The translations under genes were made by a program, and so were the position numbers. Below are positions 24,428 through 36,096 of a DNA stretch of 64,000 nucleotides, in pieces. The DNA comes from Adineta vaga (lineage: Eukaryota; Rotifera). Location of the stretch: NCBI GenBank assembly GCA_021613535.1, contig CP075496.1, positions 1,426,001 through 1,490,000 on the forward strand, written 5' to 3'. Under the pieces are notes generated by a model. It was not told the DNA's origin. It saw only the letters and a list, made by a program, of their open reading frames with translations, and did not search any database. Every line of letters begins with the position of its first letter. The first letter of the stretch is position 1.

Positions 24428-25025
24428 GTTGAATGAAGAATTAAAATAAAATATCCAATACGTTGTCTCACCTAATATTCTTTTCCTAAACGAACAGTGT
24501 AACAGTCAATGAGTGTTATGGTTCATCTGACTGATCCGTTCACTATGGGTTGACCTTCTCTTTGTCCTCTCATGTGTAACTCTTGACCTGTGTCTATAAA
24601 ATGCACTTTGAGTGCTGATTTAGCCAAATAAACATTGTGCCAAATGGCACAGACAGGCATTCATCCTCATTGGTCGTTACAAACAGCATTTGAATAATAG
24701 TTCTATTCATTTTGCACCATTTTATGCTTTGCTATCGTAGAAGATGATCACTTATTTCCATAATATGGCGAGACATGAATGTAGAAAATAAATAAAGAAT
24801 AGGGAGATGTTTTATCGTCGATAGAACATGTGTTTTTCTGACTTTTCGAAGAAGGAATAACATGTCGTACTACAATTGATATCTCCCTGGATGTGTATTA
24901 GAACTATAAACGCGCATTTCGACTATTTGTTTTACTCGTTCTTTTCTATTTCACACTCTGCCCAAGTCGAAAGGTAGATATGTTTGCGTCTCTTAATTGT
25001 TTTCGGACTTCTTGATGATAACATC

Positions 25026-25145
25026 ATGAATAATCCTGACCAACACGTTCCCAGCTCGCCACCACCAATTCCGAAAATCAACATTCGACGAGACACGAAT
25101 GGGAACTATCACGTCGTTAAGAAACGCGAACAGACAAGGGCGTAG
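25026..25145 (+). other. Short proline-rich ORF in GC-richer DNA (39 codons)
   Basis: ATG at 25026, stop at 25143-25145. The peptide is proline-rich then basic, with VPSSPPPIPKINIRRDTNG. Base composition is visibly more GC-rich than the surroundings, and the frame reads like coding sequence. It may be an orphan exon or the remnant of a transposon or host gene. No family recognised. Confidence 0.3.
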
Positions 25146-25314
25146 ATCAACACGTTCCCGATGTAAATACAGAAAGGCGAAAATTCAAAAACATGAAGTG
25201 ACTATTGATGAAGATTAATAATAAAATTCATGCTTATAAAAGGTTATTCTACGTAGGTTAAGAATTTTCTTAAGTAAAAATCTCAATAATCGTTTTGTTT
25301 TTCCAGTATTGTAT

Positions 25315-25450
25315 AATAATCACACCCAGATCGGACAATCCAGTATGGAAACGGCCGGTTCCGGAGTTTTCATGGAAGCAGTAATCCTGTGGCAGGATCA
25401 ATCTGGTTCCAGCCGGAAAATCACAGAACACTGCTTCAGGAATCATCGTC
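25315..25450. repeat. GC-rich island with nested imperfect inverted repeats
   Basis: Within 25-kb AT-rich DNA this patch contains the hairpin ATCCTG-TGG-CAGGAT, an outer pair GAAGCAGT / ACTGCTTC, and TTCCGG / CCGGAA words. The arrangement fits a degraded MITE or structured non-coding element. No ends or target duplication could be fixed. Confidence 0.4.
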
Positions 25451-27000
25451 CTGAGCAATAATTCGTCATTTAATCAATACTTATTTCGTCTTACTTGTAT
25501 CAATTAATATTTTTCTCAATAAATTAAATAAATATTAGATACGATCCAATTGACATATAGTAAGAAAATGAATATGTATATACTCAATAATTGAACAATG
25601 ACACTTATTGTGATAGAACAAAGAACGAAATCAGCTACATATGTTAAGACGGGTATTTTAACAATCTATGTGAGCCGCTTACATGGCAACTTGTTATGAA
25701 CATACAAAAAATTGTCTTCATCTTTTTCGAAAATATTCGATACGTTTATGCAATATAGAGACAAAATGAAAACATAATTCTTTCGACTTCCGAACTCGTT
25801 TTTTTACCTATTCTTGTGCATACGATTCAATGAGTGTTTTTTTATCGAAATCAATATTATCTTTGACGATGAACTAATCCACATCGATTATTTCCACTAT
25901 CGGATCATATAAGAAAAACCAGTAGAGCTCTATAGTATCGTGGGACTGTTGTTTGTTCTGTTCAAATAAATTTTAATAAAATCTGCAGTAATTAGATTTC
26001 AGTTGACAGACTTCAGTATAATTTAATTATCAAAGTTTCTATCGTATTTTGTCCGCGAGTCGGATTGATCGAATCGATCATAGAGTTTATTAACCTAGAT
26101 GAAGCACTTAAGGTATGTCAAGTTCAGAAACAGATGATATATATCGATTTATTGATTATAATTTTCTTCAATTCATCAACAACGCAACTAAATCAAATTC
26201 ATATCAACTTGCAAAATCGATATCGATTATTTTAGATTTGTTCCAGATTAATATGGAAAAAAAAACTTTGTTGTCTAAGATTATTAGTGTTATAGAGAAG
26301 GATACATTACTGTGAGAAATCAAGACGATATTTCAAGAATTTCATATTTTGTGGACACATCGCATATTGACAGTCCAGATTGGACAAATTAAACTTGAAT
26401 GAAATAAAGAGAGCAATATGACTGATTTTGAGCCATTTTCTTTGAGTAACTATCAATTCAATATAATTTCTCCAATAAATTATATTCTATACTTTTCATT
26501 TCAAATGATCCAATTTTGACTTTCTATATATGCGATACAGCAGATGGTTGGAACAAAACTTATATCAAACAATGTGTTATTTACGACAAATTTTATCAGA
26601 TTTTTCGATTCTAGTACAGACGTACGCTCTTTCGGTATCTCTCTCTCTCTGATATATCTGTTAATACGATTTAATAGTATGTACGGTATAATTAATCACC
26701 ACTAGTACCGAGCAGTTCTGTCCATAAAAACCTTCTTTAGTAATGTTGACTCTATGTTTGGCTCAGCCTAATTCAAAGAACAATATAGTTTGTGCACTCA
26801 TAATAATCATTCGTGTACATTGCTCTTTTCTGTCTGTTTGGACGGCATACTATTCAGTTCATATATAATATGATCTACTATATTTAACCTATAATCCCAT
26901 TGGCAGTTGAGCTTGCGCTCAGCAACAATGATCGTGGACATTGCATAGAATATTCAGAGAAGAGTGAACGTCCTGTTATTGTCATCATATCAATATAGCT

Positions 27001-28867
27001 ATGAAACCAACACATTTTATGTTATTACCTGATATTGTGTTACTTGAAATCTTCACATATCTAGCTTATGATGATATTTTATATGCTTTCATCAATTTAC
27101 ACAACTCACGTCTTTCCAATTTGATTACAGAGCATGGAGCGTTTCAACAAATTTGTCTTCCACCTCTCTTGTCTCGTCATCGGTATGAGATTCTATCAAA
27201 AGACATCTGGCGCTTTGATTCGGTGCGATCGTTTGTATGCAAAGAAATGTTCTCTGACTTTATTACTCATTTCACACCGTGTCAAATCTTTCCTGTGTTG
27301 AGCGAATTACGAATACTTTCCTTCCGTTGCATAACAGATAGTGTCACAAATTTTGTTATTGCGCATTCCTCTACACTCGAAAAATTATCTATAGCACCAA
27401 GCGACCAATCATCTCTATTAGAAGATTTTCAAATATTTATATATGCTGCTTTACCTCATCTTAATCAACTCAAATTGCTCAATTTCGGTTCGATGCATGA
27501 CTTATCGGTAAAGTATATTTCTAGCGAAATGAATAGTGATATAATTGTTTATTGATAGATTCAATGGGATCGATTAACAGGTTGTTTGAAATCATTGAAA
27601 TACTTATTCATGAATGTGGAAAATCTGTATGATGTATATGTGTTAGCGGTGGATGGGTTTCTTCCCAATCTAGAGAATGTAGAGGTGCATGTGAAAAGTA
27701 CCATTTTAAAAGATGCTTTACCTGAAATTCTAGTCAACAAAAGTCTCCATATGCCAAATTTAGAAAGATTTCATTTACATCTCAGTTGGCGAGGTGTCGA
27801 AGATCTGGACAAAAAACAAGTTGTTTGGTCTAACATCGAAACATTAATATCTGATTCGGTTATGCCTCGTCTTCGACGATTTACTTTCATTTATATTTTA
27901 TCATCCAATACAGAAATTCGACATATTTTACAATCGTTTCGTCTGATGAACCAAACAAGAAATGTTCATGTACAATTTGGACTTTATATTAAAGCATCAA
28001 CTTTCATAGATGCGTCTGATATGCCTATTATATATGACAACAATATTTTTGTTCAAATTGTAAGTTATTTTCCCTTCAATATAGTGGAGAAATAAATGTC
28101 AAAGCCATAATAATTCTATTTTAGAATGACGAAATTGCCTCACCATCGTATTGCACTTGGTACACTTTGTCATGGCCAAGTTCGGTAATGTTTTGGATGA
28201 ATCGTCATGAAATCACACCACCCAGTAATGTTCGTCGATTAGGAATCAAAGCTCCAAACATTTCATTACATTCAATTCATAAATTATTCCCGAACGTCAA
28301 TCAATTAAAATGTTATTCTCGTGCATCATTATGTACTACTGACTCATTACTCCGGCCAAAACCATTACTCAATCTTCATCGTTTGGTCGTATACGAAGTC
28401 ATCCCAGGTTTAGAGCTTCTTTTTGATGGTGTTATGCTTCCTCGTTTACACTCACTTGACGGATGTCTTATACCAATATTCGTCGCTTTTGCTTCTCGAG
28501 CAAATCAAATGAATACTCTTGATACCATCAAAGAGATGACTATTACAGATCGATTCGGTGACGACGAAACGTGTTTTTCTTTTAAACAATGGTGTACAGT
28601 ACTTGATGCTGTTCCTCATTTGAGAATGCTCACTATTCAATGTTGCAATTCGAAATGTCCACTATGAAATTGTCCGATTTATTTGTTGAATATTTAAGAC
28701 GAACTGTTCGTATGCCTCTTACTTTTTTCTCGTGTTGTATTGATGACAATATCGGAAAAGAAAAGAAAGAACAATTTATTACCTATCTAGACGAGAAAAT
28801 CGAACAGATATGTTCATCTGTTCAACTTGCATCTATTAGTACGTCCAGACTTGATGCATGGATGTAA
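27001..28867 (+). CDS. F-box/LRR-like protein gene with a frame break near its end
   Basis: Exons 27001-27507, 27559-28059 and from 28125. The N-terminus carries an F-box (FMLLPDIVLLEIFTYLAYDD). The body is LRR-like, with HLNQLKLLNFGSM, CLKSLKYLFMNVENLYDV, MPRLRRFTFIYIL and a third exon to about 28667. Here the frame meets TGA (CNSKCPL stop). The next frame continues at once with MKLSDLFVEYLRRTVRMPLT and ends at 28867, as if one base were missing near 28665. Without correction the protein lacks about 66 C-terminal residues. Predicted role: substrate receptor of an SCF ubiquitin ligase. It belongs to a different subfamily from the copies at 9-15 kb. It could be a young pseudogene, a tolerated truncation or an assembly indel. 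Confidence 0.8.
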
Positions 28868-29070
28868 CTTGTATACTTGTTTATTTCTAATAAATATGTT
28901 CAAAAGTAACTCTTCTAAAGAACGGATGATCTCAAAATCACACTCACATATTTTTTTTCATCTGTTTTCTTTTATTTCCTACACAAAACTTAGCAAAAAC
29001 AAACGGAGAACGGACAAAAAACTTCTCGATATAAGAACACGATGTCAATCATGTTTTTCAAAATTGTTTA

Positions 29071-31921
29071 TCAATCTTCAGTACTCTTTTCACTTGTGGA
29101 AGATGGACTAACAGCTTCTTTGATTTTACGTTGAATATATTTGACTCGATCATTAGGTACTTGAATTTTCATAAATTCATCATAATGAATCTACAAAACA
29201 GAACAAAAGATATGTTGAACATGTTATTTAAGTTCAAGATTAGAAACATACTGGTACACATTTATAACCAAGTGAATTTAATAATCTTAATTGTAATGCA
29301 ATTGAACCTGACACAGAATTTGTAATGAATGTTTTATCTTGATAGTCAAGACATTTCAATGCAATTCTAAATAGAAAATTTAGAACAATTATTCACTTTA
29401 GTGCAATCACTAATTAACTCACTTGTAACGATTTTCATCGATTCGCATTTTATTGAATGTTGTTTGTCCAGTCGCACTATTACTTTCTCCATTACTTAAA
29501 ACAGTAGTCAAATCTTGTGGTGTACCATTTTTATCTACCACCATCAGACAATCTAAATACATAAATTCATATATTCTTTATTACATGAGAATAGAAATGA
29601 TTAGTTAGATCAATACCAATAACAATCATATTTGATGTAACAACACTAAATTTCGAATATTTATTTTCCGAAGCAAATACTGTCACTGCTTTTGCTAATT
29701 GATCTTGAGCATTGGAATTTTTCAATGTTAATTGTTGTGCAAGTTGTTCAATGTTAAAAGTTGGTTTGAGAAATTTTTTCGAAAATTTTTGTAAACTATA
29801 TGAATAAATGGCTAATAATTTCAATGCACTTGCTATTTTTGAATTCACCACTTCATCTAAGAAAAAAAAAGATTATTAATTAAATAAAATTCATCTCGAG
29901 AATAGTTCTACTTTGTATCAGTTGAAAGATATCTTGATTGAGAACTGTTGAAACATGATTTTGATTAGCTTTATCTAAGATTGCCAATGACCAAACTAAA
30001 TCAATTCGATTCTTCGTTTCATTCAATTGATTAACTTCGTCATTAGAATTTTCATCCAGTTTTAAATGATTATCAACCAATGTTGATAAACTCGATGGAG
30101 AATAATTAACAGATGCACATGTACGAATAAATGATTGAATACAACGATCTTTCGATTCCGGATTTTCTAAGAGTAACTTTCCAAAAGCTTCAAGTAATTC
30201 ACAATGACGAATACGAAGCGTACCCATTGAAGTTATAATCGATTGAAGCTAAGAAAAAATGAAATCTATAGAGTCTCAAGAAGATGAATGTGTACACTTA
30301 CGATAAATGGATCATTGATATGATTAACTTGTTCATAAGCATCTCGAACTAAGCGTTCTAAGAATGGTTTATCATAAACATTTAACATTGCACAAGCCAA
30401 AAGAGAATCTTTTAATTTATCTAATGGAAATAGAAATGATTCACTTAATTTAAGTAAATGATAACAAGCTGCACGTATAATCGTTCGATCACGTCGTTTT
30501 AACATGGATTTATTAATTAATATTTTAAACCAATCATCAAATGTTAAATTATCACTTAGTTCTAAAATTCGTTCATCTAATCGATTAATTAATCGATCAT
30601 TAAAAGATAATTTATGTGTTAATGCAAGAATATCTCGAATATTATCAAATTCAAAATAACGACCTTCAGCTAATGCTAATAAACGATTATAAACTCGATG
30701 AATCCATTGTGCTGTATGACGTGTTGATTTCAAATCGTCCAATATTCGAACAATCTACAAACGAATTTTCTTTCATTTTTTCGAGAAAAAAAAGAAATAA
30801 ATCCTATTTACTTGATGAACACTTATTCGTCGCAATCGATTTGATAAAGCAACGGAAAATTTATCAGTAAATTCATTATCTTCTGGATAATATTTTGTTA
30901 CAAATGTAACTGCTGTAACAACTTCATTGTCACTAAATTTATTCAACTGAAAAAAGAGTCAAAGGACTAAAATGGTTATTTTTAGTTTTAAAACTTACAA
31001 AACCAAGTAAAAGTGATTCCATTCGTTGTCGAGTACTATCTAATTGTTCATAGATTTGAAGAGAATCACTATTTTCTGTTGATGCTAATTGATTTAATTT
31101 TTGTAAACCTAAGGCAAATTCCGTTGGAAGAACATATTTATCAAAGATTTTCATGAGTTCTTCCGTCGAATTGGCTTGTTCAATATTTTCTGCGAGCATT
31201 GGATTCGATGGTTGATGATCAGATTGATTCATTGGTGATGACTAAAGATAAACAAAATGGAAATGAATTCGTATTATTGTTTGAGAATGAATTTTACTTC
31301 GTGTGATTGTTTTGTTAATGATCGTTCTTTTTTTGGTTGTCGAGGTTGTTGATTCTGATTGGATTTACTGGTATAATCTTGTTTTTTATTGTTTTTTTTC
31401 GTAGAAATATATTCGGATTCATCGAATAATTTCTCAATTTCAATTGCATTTATAGATTTCTTTCGCGGTGTCGTCATTCGTTTTGATTTTGATTGAACAT
31501 TTTCATCGGATGTTTTTACTTGAGTTTGTTGTGTTGATCGTCGTCGTTGTTCTTCATTATGATAATCATCAATATCGGCAATTTCATTTCGATATCGAGT
31601 TTTTGTTGGTAAATCTGCAGTCAATCGTGATGGATCATCAAACGAGGATGAATGAAGAATATTTGGTCGACGTGGACTTGTTGGTATTAAATCTTCTTTG
31701 GAATCTTCATCGGAAAATAAATTTTTTATATTAACTTTACGGGTGCCGGAAGATGAAGGAAATCGACGAGATGGTGGTTGAACTTTCTCATTTTCATTAG
31801 TCGATTTAGTTTGAGCGACTTTGTGATTATTGGAAGCAGATCGAAGAAAAACATTTCTGATCGATGGATTCAAGGAAATAATCGTTCGACTAGATGAATT
31901 AAAGAATCGAAGCATTTCCAA
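29071..31921 (-). CDS. TBRG4: Mitochondrial FASTK-family RNA-binding protein with RAP domain (TBRG4/FASTKD4-like)
   Basis: Read right to left, at least seven exons. The N-terminus is basic and Ser-rich (MLRFFNSSSRTIISLNPSIR), like a mitochondrial presequence, followed by a long disordered charged region. The middle is helical repeats, for example MKIFDKYVLPTEFALGLQKL, RRDRTIIRAACYHLLKLSES and LRIRHCELLEAFGKLLLENP. These match the FAST kinase-like repeats. The last exons form a RAP domain: SIALQLRLLNSLGYKCVPIH, then FMKIQVPNDRVKYIQRKIKE, ending at 29071. Family role: processing and stability of mitochondrial mRNA. TBRG4 is the best guess among FASTK paralogues, but the subfamily is not certain from sequence reading alone. 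It converges with the F-box gene (204 bp apart) and is divergent from DYNC1LI. Confidence 0.75.
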
Positions 31922-32294
31922 AGCAGATATTAACGTGTAGATTATCTAAAGAATGGAAAAGATTTGGAGTTGGAGCTCTCTCTCTCTGCTGATGTTATGA
32001 AGTGTATATGACTGGATGAATAGAAATCCAATGTTTGCTAATGGAAAAGAGAAATTTCATTCTATTGGTAGAAAAAATATGTAGCGCTACAGTATTACTG
32101 TTAATATACATGACAAACAATCATTGTCAATTGGCATATCGATGAATCGAAAATACAATATGATAATGCGACAGCTTGTTATTTAATTTTCTTTTTGATT
32201 TTTTAGAAATTTGAATAAATACAACGGCTGATGCGTTTGACAATATTATTACTCGAAAATTTTCTTCTTTCATTATAGATATCACAATTAAACG
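31922..32294. promoter_or_regulatory. Shared divergent promoter region (TBRG4-like / DYNC1LI)
   Basis: A 373-bp gap between two divergent start codons. It contains a GA/CT-rich run (GAGCTCTCTCTCTCTCTG, about 31970-31990) and no ORF. The bidirectional promoter role is inferred from position only. Confidence 0.45.
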
Positions 32295-35042
32295 ATGACG
32301 AACGAACACGTCGTCGATGAATCTCTTCCATCTGTAGATAATACTGAAGAAAAACAAGGCATTTGGTAAATTAAAATATTTACTTTTCAAATTTATAATT
32401 TCATTTTCATAGGGCGTCGATATTACGTGATGTAAAAGCATCGACAAAAAAAGCACCTGCTACAAAATCACTTGTCGTTCTTGGCGATAATGAAAGTGGT
32501 CGAACAACATTAATAGCAAAATTACAAGGCGATGATGATCCTAAACGTGGTGCCGGTCTTGAATATCATTATATTGATGTTAAAGATGACGATCGAGATG
32601 GTATTTTTCATTTGAGAAAGAGAAAACACGTATAAGTTTAATACAATTTGTTTTTCTTCAATAGATACTCCAAAATTGGGTGTATGGATTCTTGATGGTG
32701 ATGTGACGTGTGCATCTCCTTTACTCAAATATGCAATTAAACCAGATACAATTGAAAATACAATACTTATTCTTGTTGCTAGTATGACTCAACCATGGTC
32801 ATTATTATCGACATTAAACAAATGGATTACATTGATTGAAGAACATATCGATCGATTAAAAATTGATCCAATACGTTTACGTGATATGCGTGATCATTTA
32901 CAATACGATTTTCAGCATTATATCGAACCGAATGAGTCATCATTGATGATGATGTCATCATCGTCATCATCGACAACAATTAAAAATGGAACGACGAATA
33001 ATCGAATTCCAAATTCACTTTCATCTGTTTCAGTTGCATCAACAACAACACCAGCAAGTCTAAATAATACAGACGAACAAGTTGTTTTACCACTTGGAGA
33101 AGGTGTTCTAACAAAATCACTTGGAATTCCAGTTATTGTTGTTATCACAAAAGTATATTTGAATCTAAAAGAAATTCTTTCATTTTTCGATTACATTTAG
33201 TGTGATACAATGTCAACATTGGAAAAAGATAATGATTATAAAGATGAACAGTTTGATTTTATGCAATATCACTTAAGAAAATTTTGTTTAGAATGTAAGA
33301 AATCTTTGGGTTTTTTTTCGAACGAAACTTTTTGTTTTTTATTTCTCAGATGGTGCTGCCTTGTTTTATACATCTGTGAAGGAGAAGAAGAATATTGATA
33401 AATTATATCGATATATTTTACATAAATGTTATGGTTATTTATTTCCATCATCAGCTGCTATTGTTGAGCGAGATGCAATTTTTATTCCAGCTGGCTGGGA
33501 TAATACAAAAAAAGCAGAGATCCTATTAGAAAATCTTCATCGATTGAAGCCAACCGATCATTATTCAGATGTTTTTGTTAAACCTGTTGTTCGACGAGTA
33601 TAAGAATTCATATTCTTTATCATCAATCGAAATGAACTCATGTATATTCTTCTATTCATAGCCATTACAACGTGATAATGAAGTTGTTACTGCAGAAGAT
33701 GATCAAGAATTTTTAGCTCGTCTTCAGCTAACACTCAATCGTGCTTCATCGCCGGGACGATCGGTAAGAATATTTACATATATGATATGTTGTTACTTTG
33801 TCATCATCTGTAGGAGGAAACTTCATCACCTCTTTTAACACGAAATTCAATGACATCAGGTGCCAATAGTGGTATTGGTATGCAAACACCTTCTATGCCT
33901 GGTCGACCACGAAATCCAACGGTAGAATGAAATGATAAAGATGATTTAATGAAAACTTTGAATACAATTTATTTTCAGAGTGGTTCAGTTAGCAGTAGTG
34001 GTGGTGGTGGTGGTGGTAGTGGTAGTGGTAGTGCAGCAGCAAATGAAGGTGCCTTAGCCACATTTTTCAATAATCTTCTCACAAGAAAAGCCGGTGGTCC
34101 AGCAACTCCGACAACTACTGTTTCATCAACTCCTCCTCCACCACGGCAAAGTAAGCAATTTGCTCTTCCTCCTCGACCAAATGTGACTAGAAATCGACTA
34201 ATTTAAAATATCATATACACATCTATCTAAAACACAACTAATCAAAAGAATTACTGAATTAAATCAGGTTTATTATATTACCCTCGCTATATCCAATTAC
34301 ATTTGCTATTATTTCATCAATGGATTACGCAAGAACATTTACACCATATATATATATCCCTATCATATCTGCGCATGAAGCAAAAATATTGTTAATTGAG
34401 AGGTATATTCTAAATAATCGAACAAGAATATTACAATTGCATAGTTCAATAATAATGGATTCAACAATCATGTTTCCTTCTTCTTCTTTTTTGATTATGT
34501 AATTTAATAGTAATATGTCAATGGTGAATGATCTTTTCTACTAAGAATGGCATCATAGGATTTATTGAAAAGAAGAAAATTACAATGTTTTTTTTATTTT
34601 TCGTTGTTACGAACTGTATTATGAGATTTCAAATAATCAAAATCGTAGGATTTCTTTCTTTACAAACAAAGTAATCAAGATTATCTTATTATATTATGCA
34701 AGACGTCGACAATCACAATTATCTTCATGAGCCACATGAACTATTTTCTTTATAAACCAACACTTTATCGTATGCAAGCAGAGAAGAACTCTTTCTCAGC
34801 TAGGTTATTTCACAATTTCCTTTTTTCCTCCCTATATTATAATTTTTGGGATAAATGATGCTTCATTTCAATCGTAAATATACATTGATAAACTTCATTT
34901 TCTTTTCTTCTATTTTAGACACCGACAATAGTGTTGTTGACTCAACTAACCAAAGTAAATTTCAAAAATGTATTTATATTCTAATCTCTTTATATATACG
35001 TTTTTCTTTTTAGATTCTCAGAAACAACAGGAGCAATCTTAA
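32295..35042 (+). CDS. DYNC1LI1: Cytoplasmic dynein 1 light intermediate chain
   Basis: Starts at ATG 32295. The G-domain-like fold is clear: [20 protein letters not shown] (P-loop position), [84 protein letters not shown] and [16 protein letters not shown]. All align with animal DLICs. The C-terminal half holds Ser/Gly-rich linkers and a conserved [12 protein letters not shown] helix, the adaptor (Hook/BICD/spindly)-binding helix of this family. The last two small exons (34919-34959 and about 35014-35042) follow a 768-bp intron. If that intron is retained, an in-frame extension stops at 34206. The P-loop lysine is Arg. The vertebrate paralogue (1 or 2) cannot be assigned; rotifers probably have one. 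Confidence 0.94.
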
Positions 35043-35223
35043 CCATAACTCAATCTTCGTTTTTAATTATTTGTCTCATTTGTTCTTATAAAAAAAATAA
35101 AATACGCTATAGATATGATGCATAATTCATGTAAACCATTCAATTTATTTCTCTTTTTTATTCAATCAATCTTAAAAACAAGCATGAAAAGATTTTGATG
35201 TTGTTTATATTTTCAGCATTGTT

Positions 35224-35355
35224 TTATTTCGATCGTTCACGCATACGTCTTCGTTTACGTTTGAGTCGTCGCATACGTTTCTTACGCCACTAAAAACAAC
35301 ACAAATATTCATCATAATTATTCAAATTAAATATCAAACTTACCTTTGCTCTCAT
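35224..35355 (-). CDS. RPL41: Ribosomal protein eL41 (25 aa)
   Basis: Two exons: 35344-35355 (ATG AGA GCA AAG, then a GT donor) and 35224-35289. The intron is 54 bp and in phase. The product is MRAKWRKKRMRRLKRKRR followed by RMRERSK, essentially the universal 25-residue eL41. It is the smallest protein of the large ribosomal subunit, an arginine/lysine helix at the subunit interface. It converges with DYNC1LI (181 bp between ends). It is far too short for ORF-length cut-offs, so it would be missed by routine calling. Confidence 0.97.
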
Positions 35356-35882
35356 AATTAATCAGTAAAATCAAAACGAGAATATCTTTTTCTTCCAATC
35401 AGATAATCTAGAAGGCACTACAAATTCATTCCTGGACAAACAAATATATAATTCAATTGTATTTCAAGAAACTATTAGAAAAAAAAAGTTGAACATAATA
35501 ACATAACAAAAAAAGAAAAAAAAAGAAATGAGAATCCTTTGTACAAGTTGAAGAAACAAAATGAATATCGTCTTCGTACCTGATGTGTTTGAGAAAATCT
35601 TCCTGAAATTGATTGAATGTACATATAAATACGAACAGAACTATCGATCGAAATATACAATGTAAAAGACTAACAACAGATTATATGACTGTATATATAT
35701 ATATATGTATTTGAAAAAGAAAATGAGATAGTGTAACATCCGACTAATTTTGAGAAGAAATGAATTTAGTTAATCTGATCGGTGCCAACTAGTAGTATGT
35801 CTGACTTAAGAGGAATGTGAAAACTGAAGAGATATACAGTAATAGATAAGAAGGAAGAAGATAATCTTAATGAAAAAATGTA
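35356..35882. other. Upstream region of RPL41; no gene seen
   Basis: AT-rich stretch between the RPL41 start and the ADAM10 3' end (both minus strand). It probably holds the RPL41 promoter and the ADAM10 3' UTR. It contains a (TA)n run at about 35692-35706. Confidence 0.45.
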
Positions 35883-36056
35883 CTACTGTTCTAACAAGAA
35901 GAGAAAAAAAAACAAACAAACAGATTGAGAAAGATTATAAACGATGAGCAATTTTATTTTTATTCTGTTGTTGACGTATCTGTTGTTTATCTGACGAAGT
36001 AGCTCCACGAACAAACACTTTGGGTTGTGTTTTGGTGGTTGCTGTTGTGATTGTGG

Positions 36057-36096
<40 letters not shown>

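Larger units (their letters stand above)
24309..27000. other. Long intergenic stretch with a few GC-richer islands
   Basis: Mostly AT-rich without a defined gene. It holds the H2A 3' flank, a short hairpin TGTGCC-AAAT-GGCACA near 24637-24652, a small 39-codon ORF at 25026 (separate entry) and a GC-rich hairpin island at about 25315-25450. A 66-codon frame at 26115-26315 is weakly protein-like but unsupported. Confidence 0.5.
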
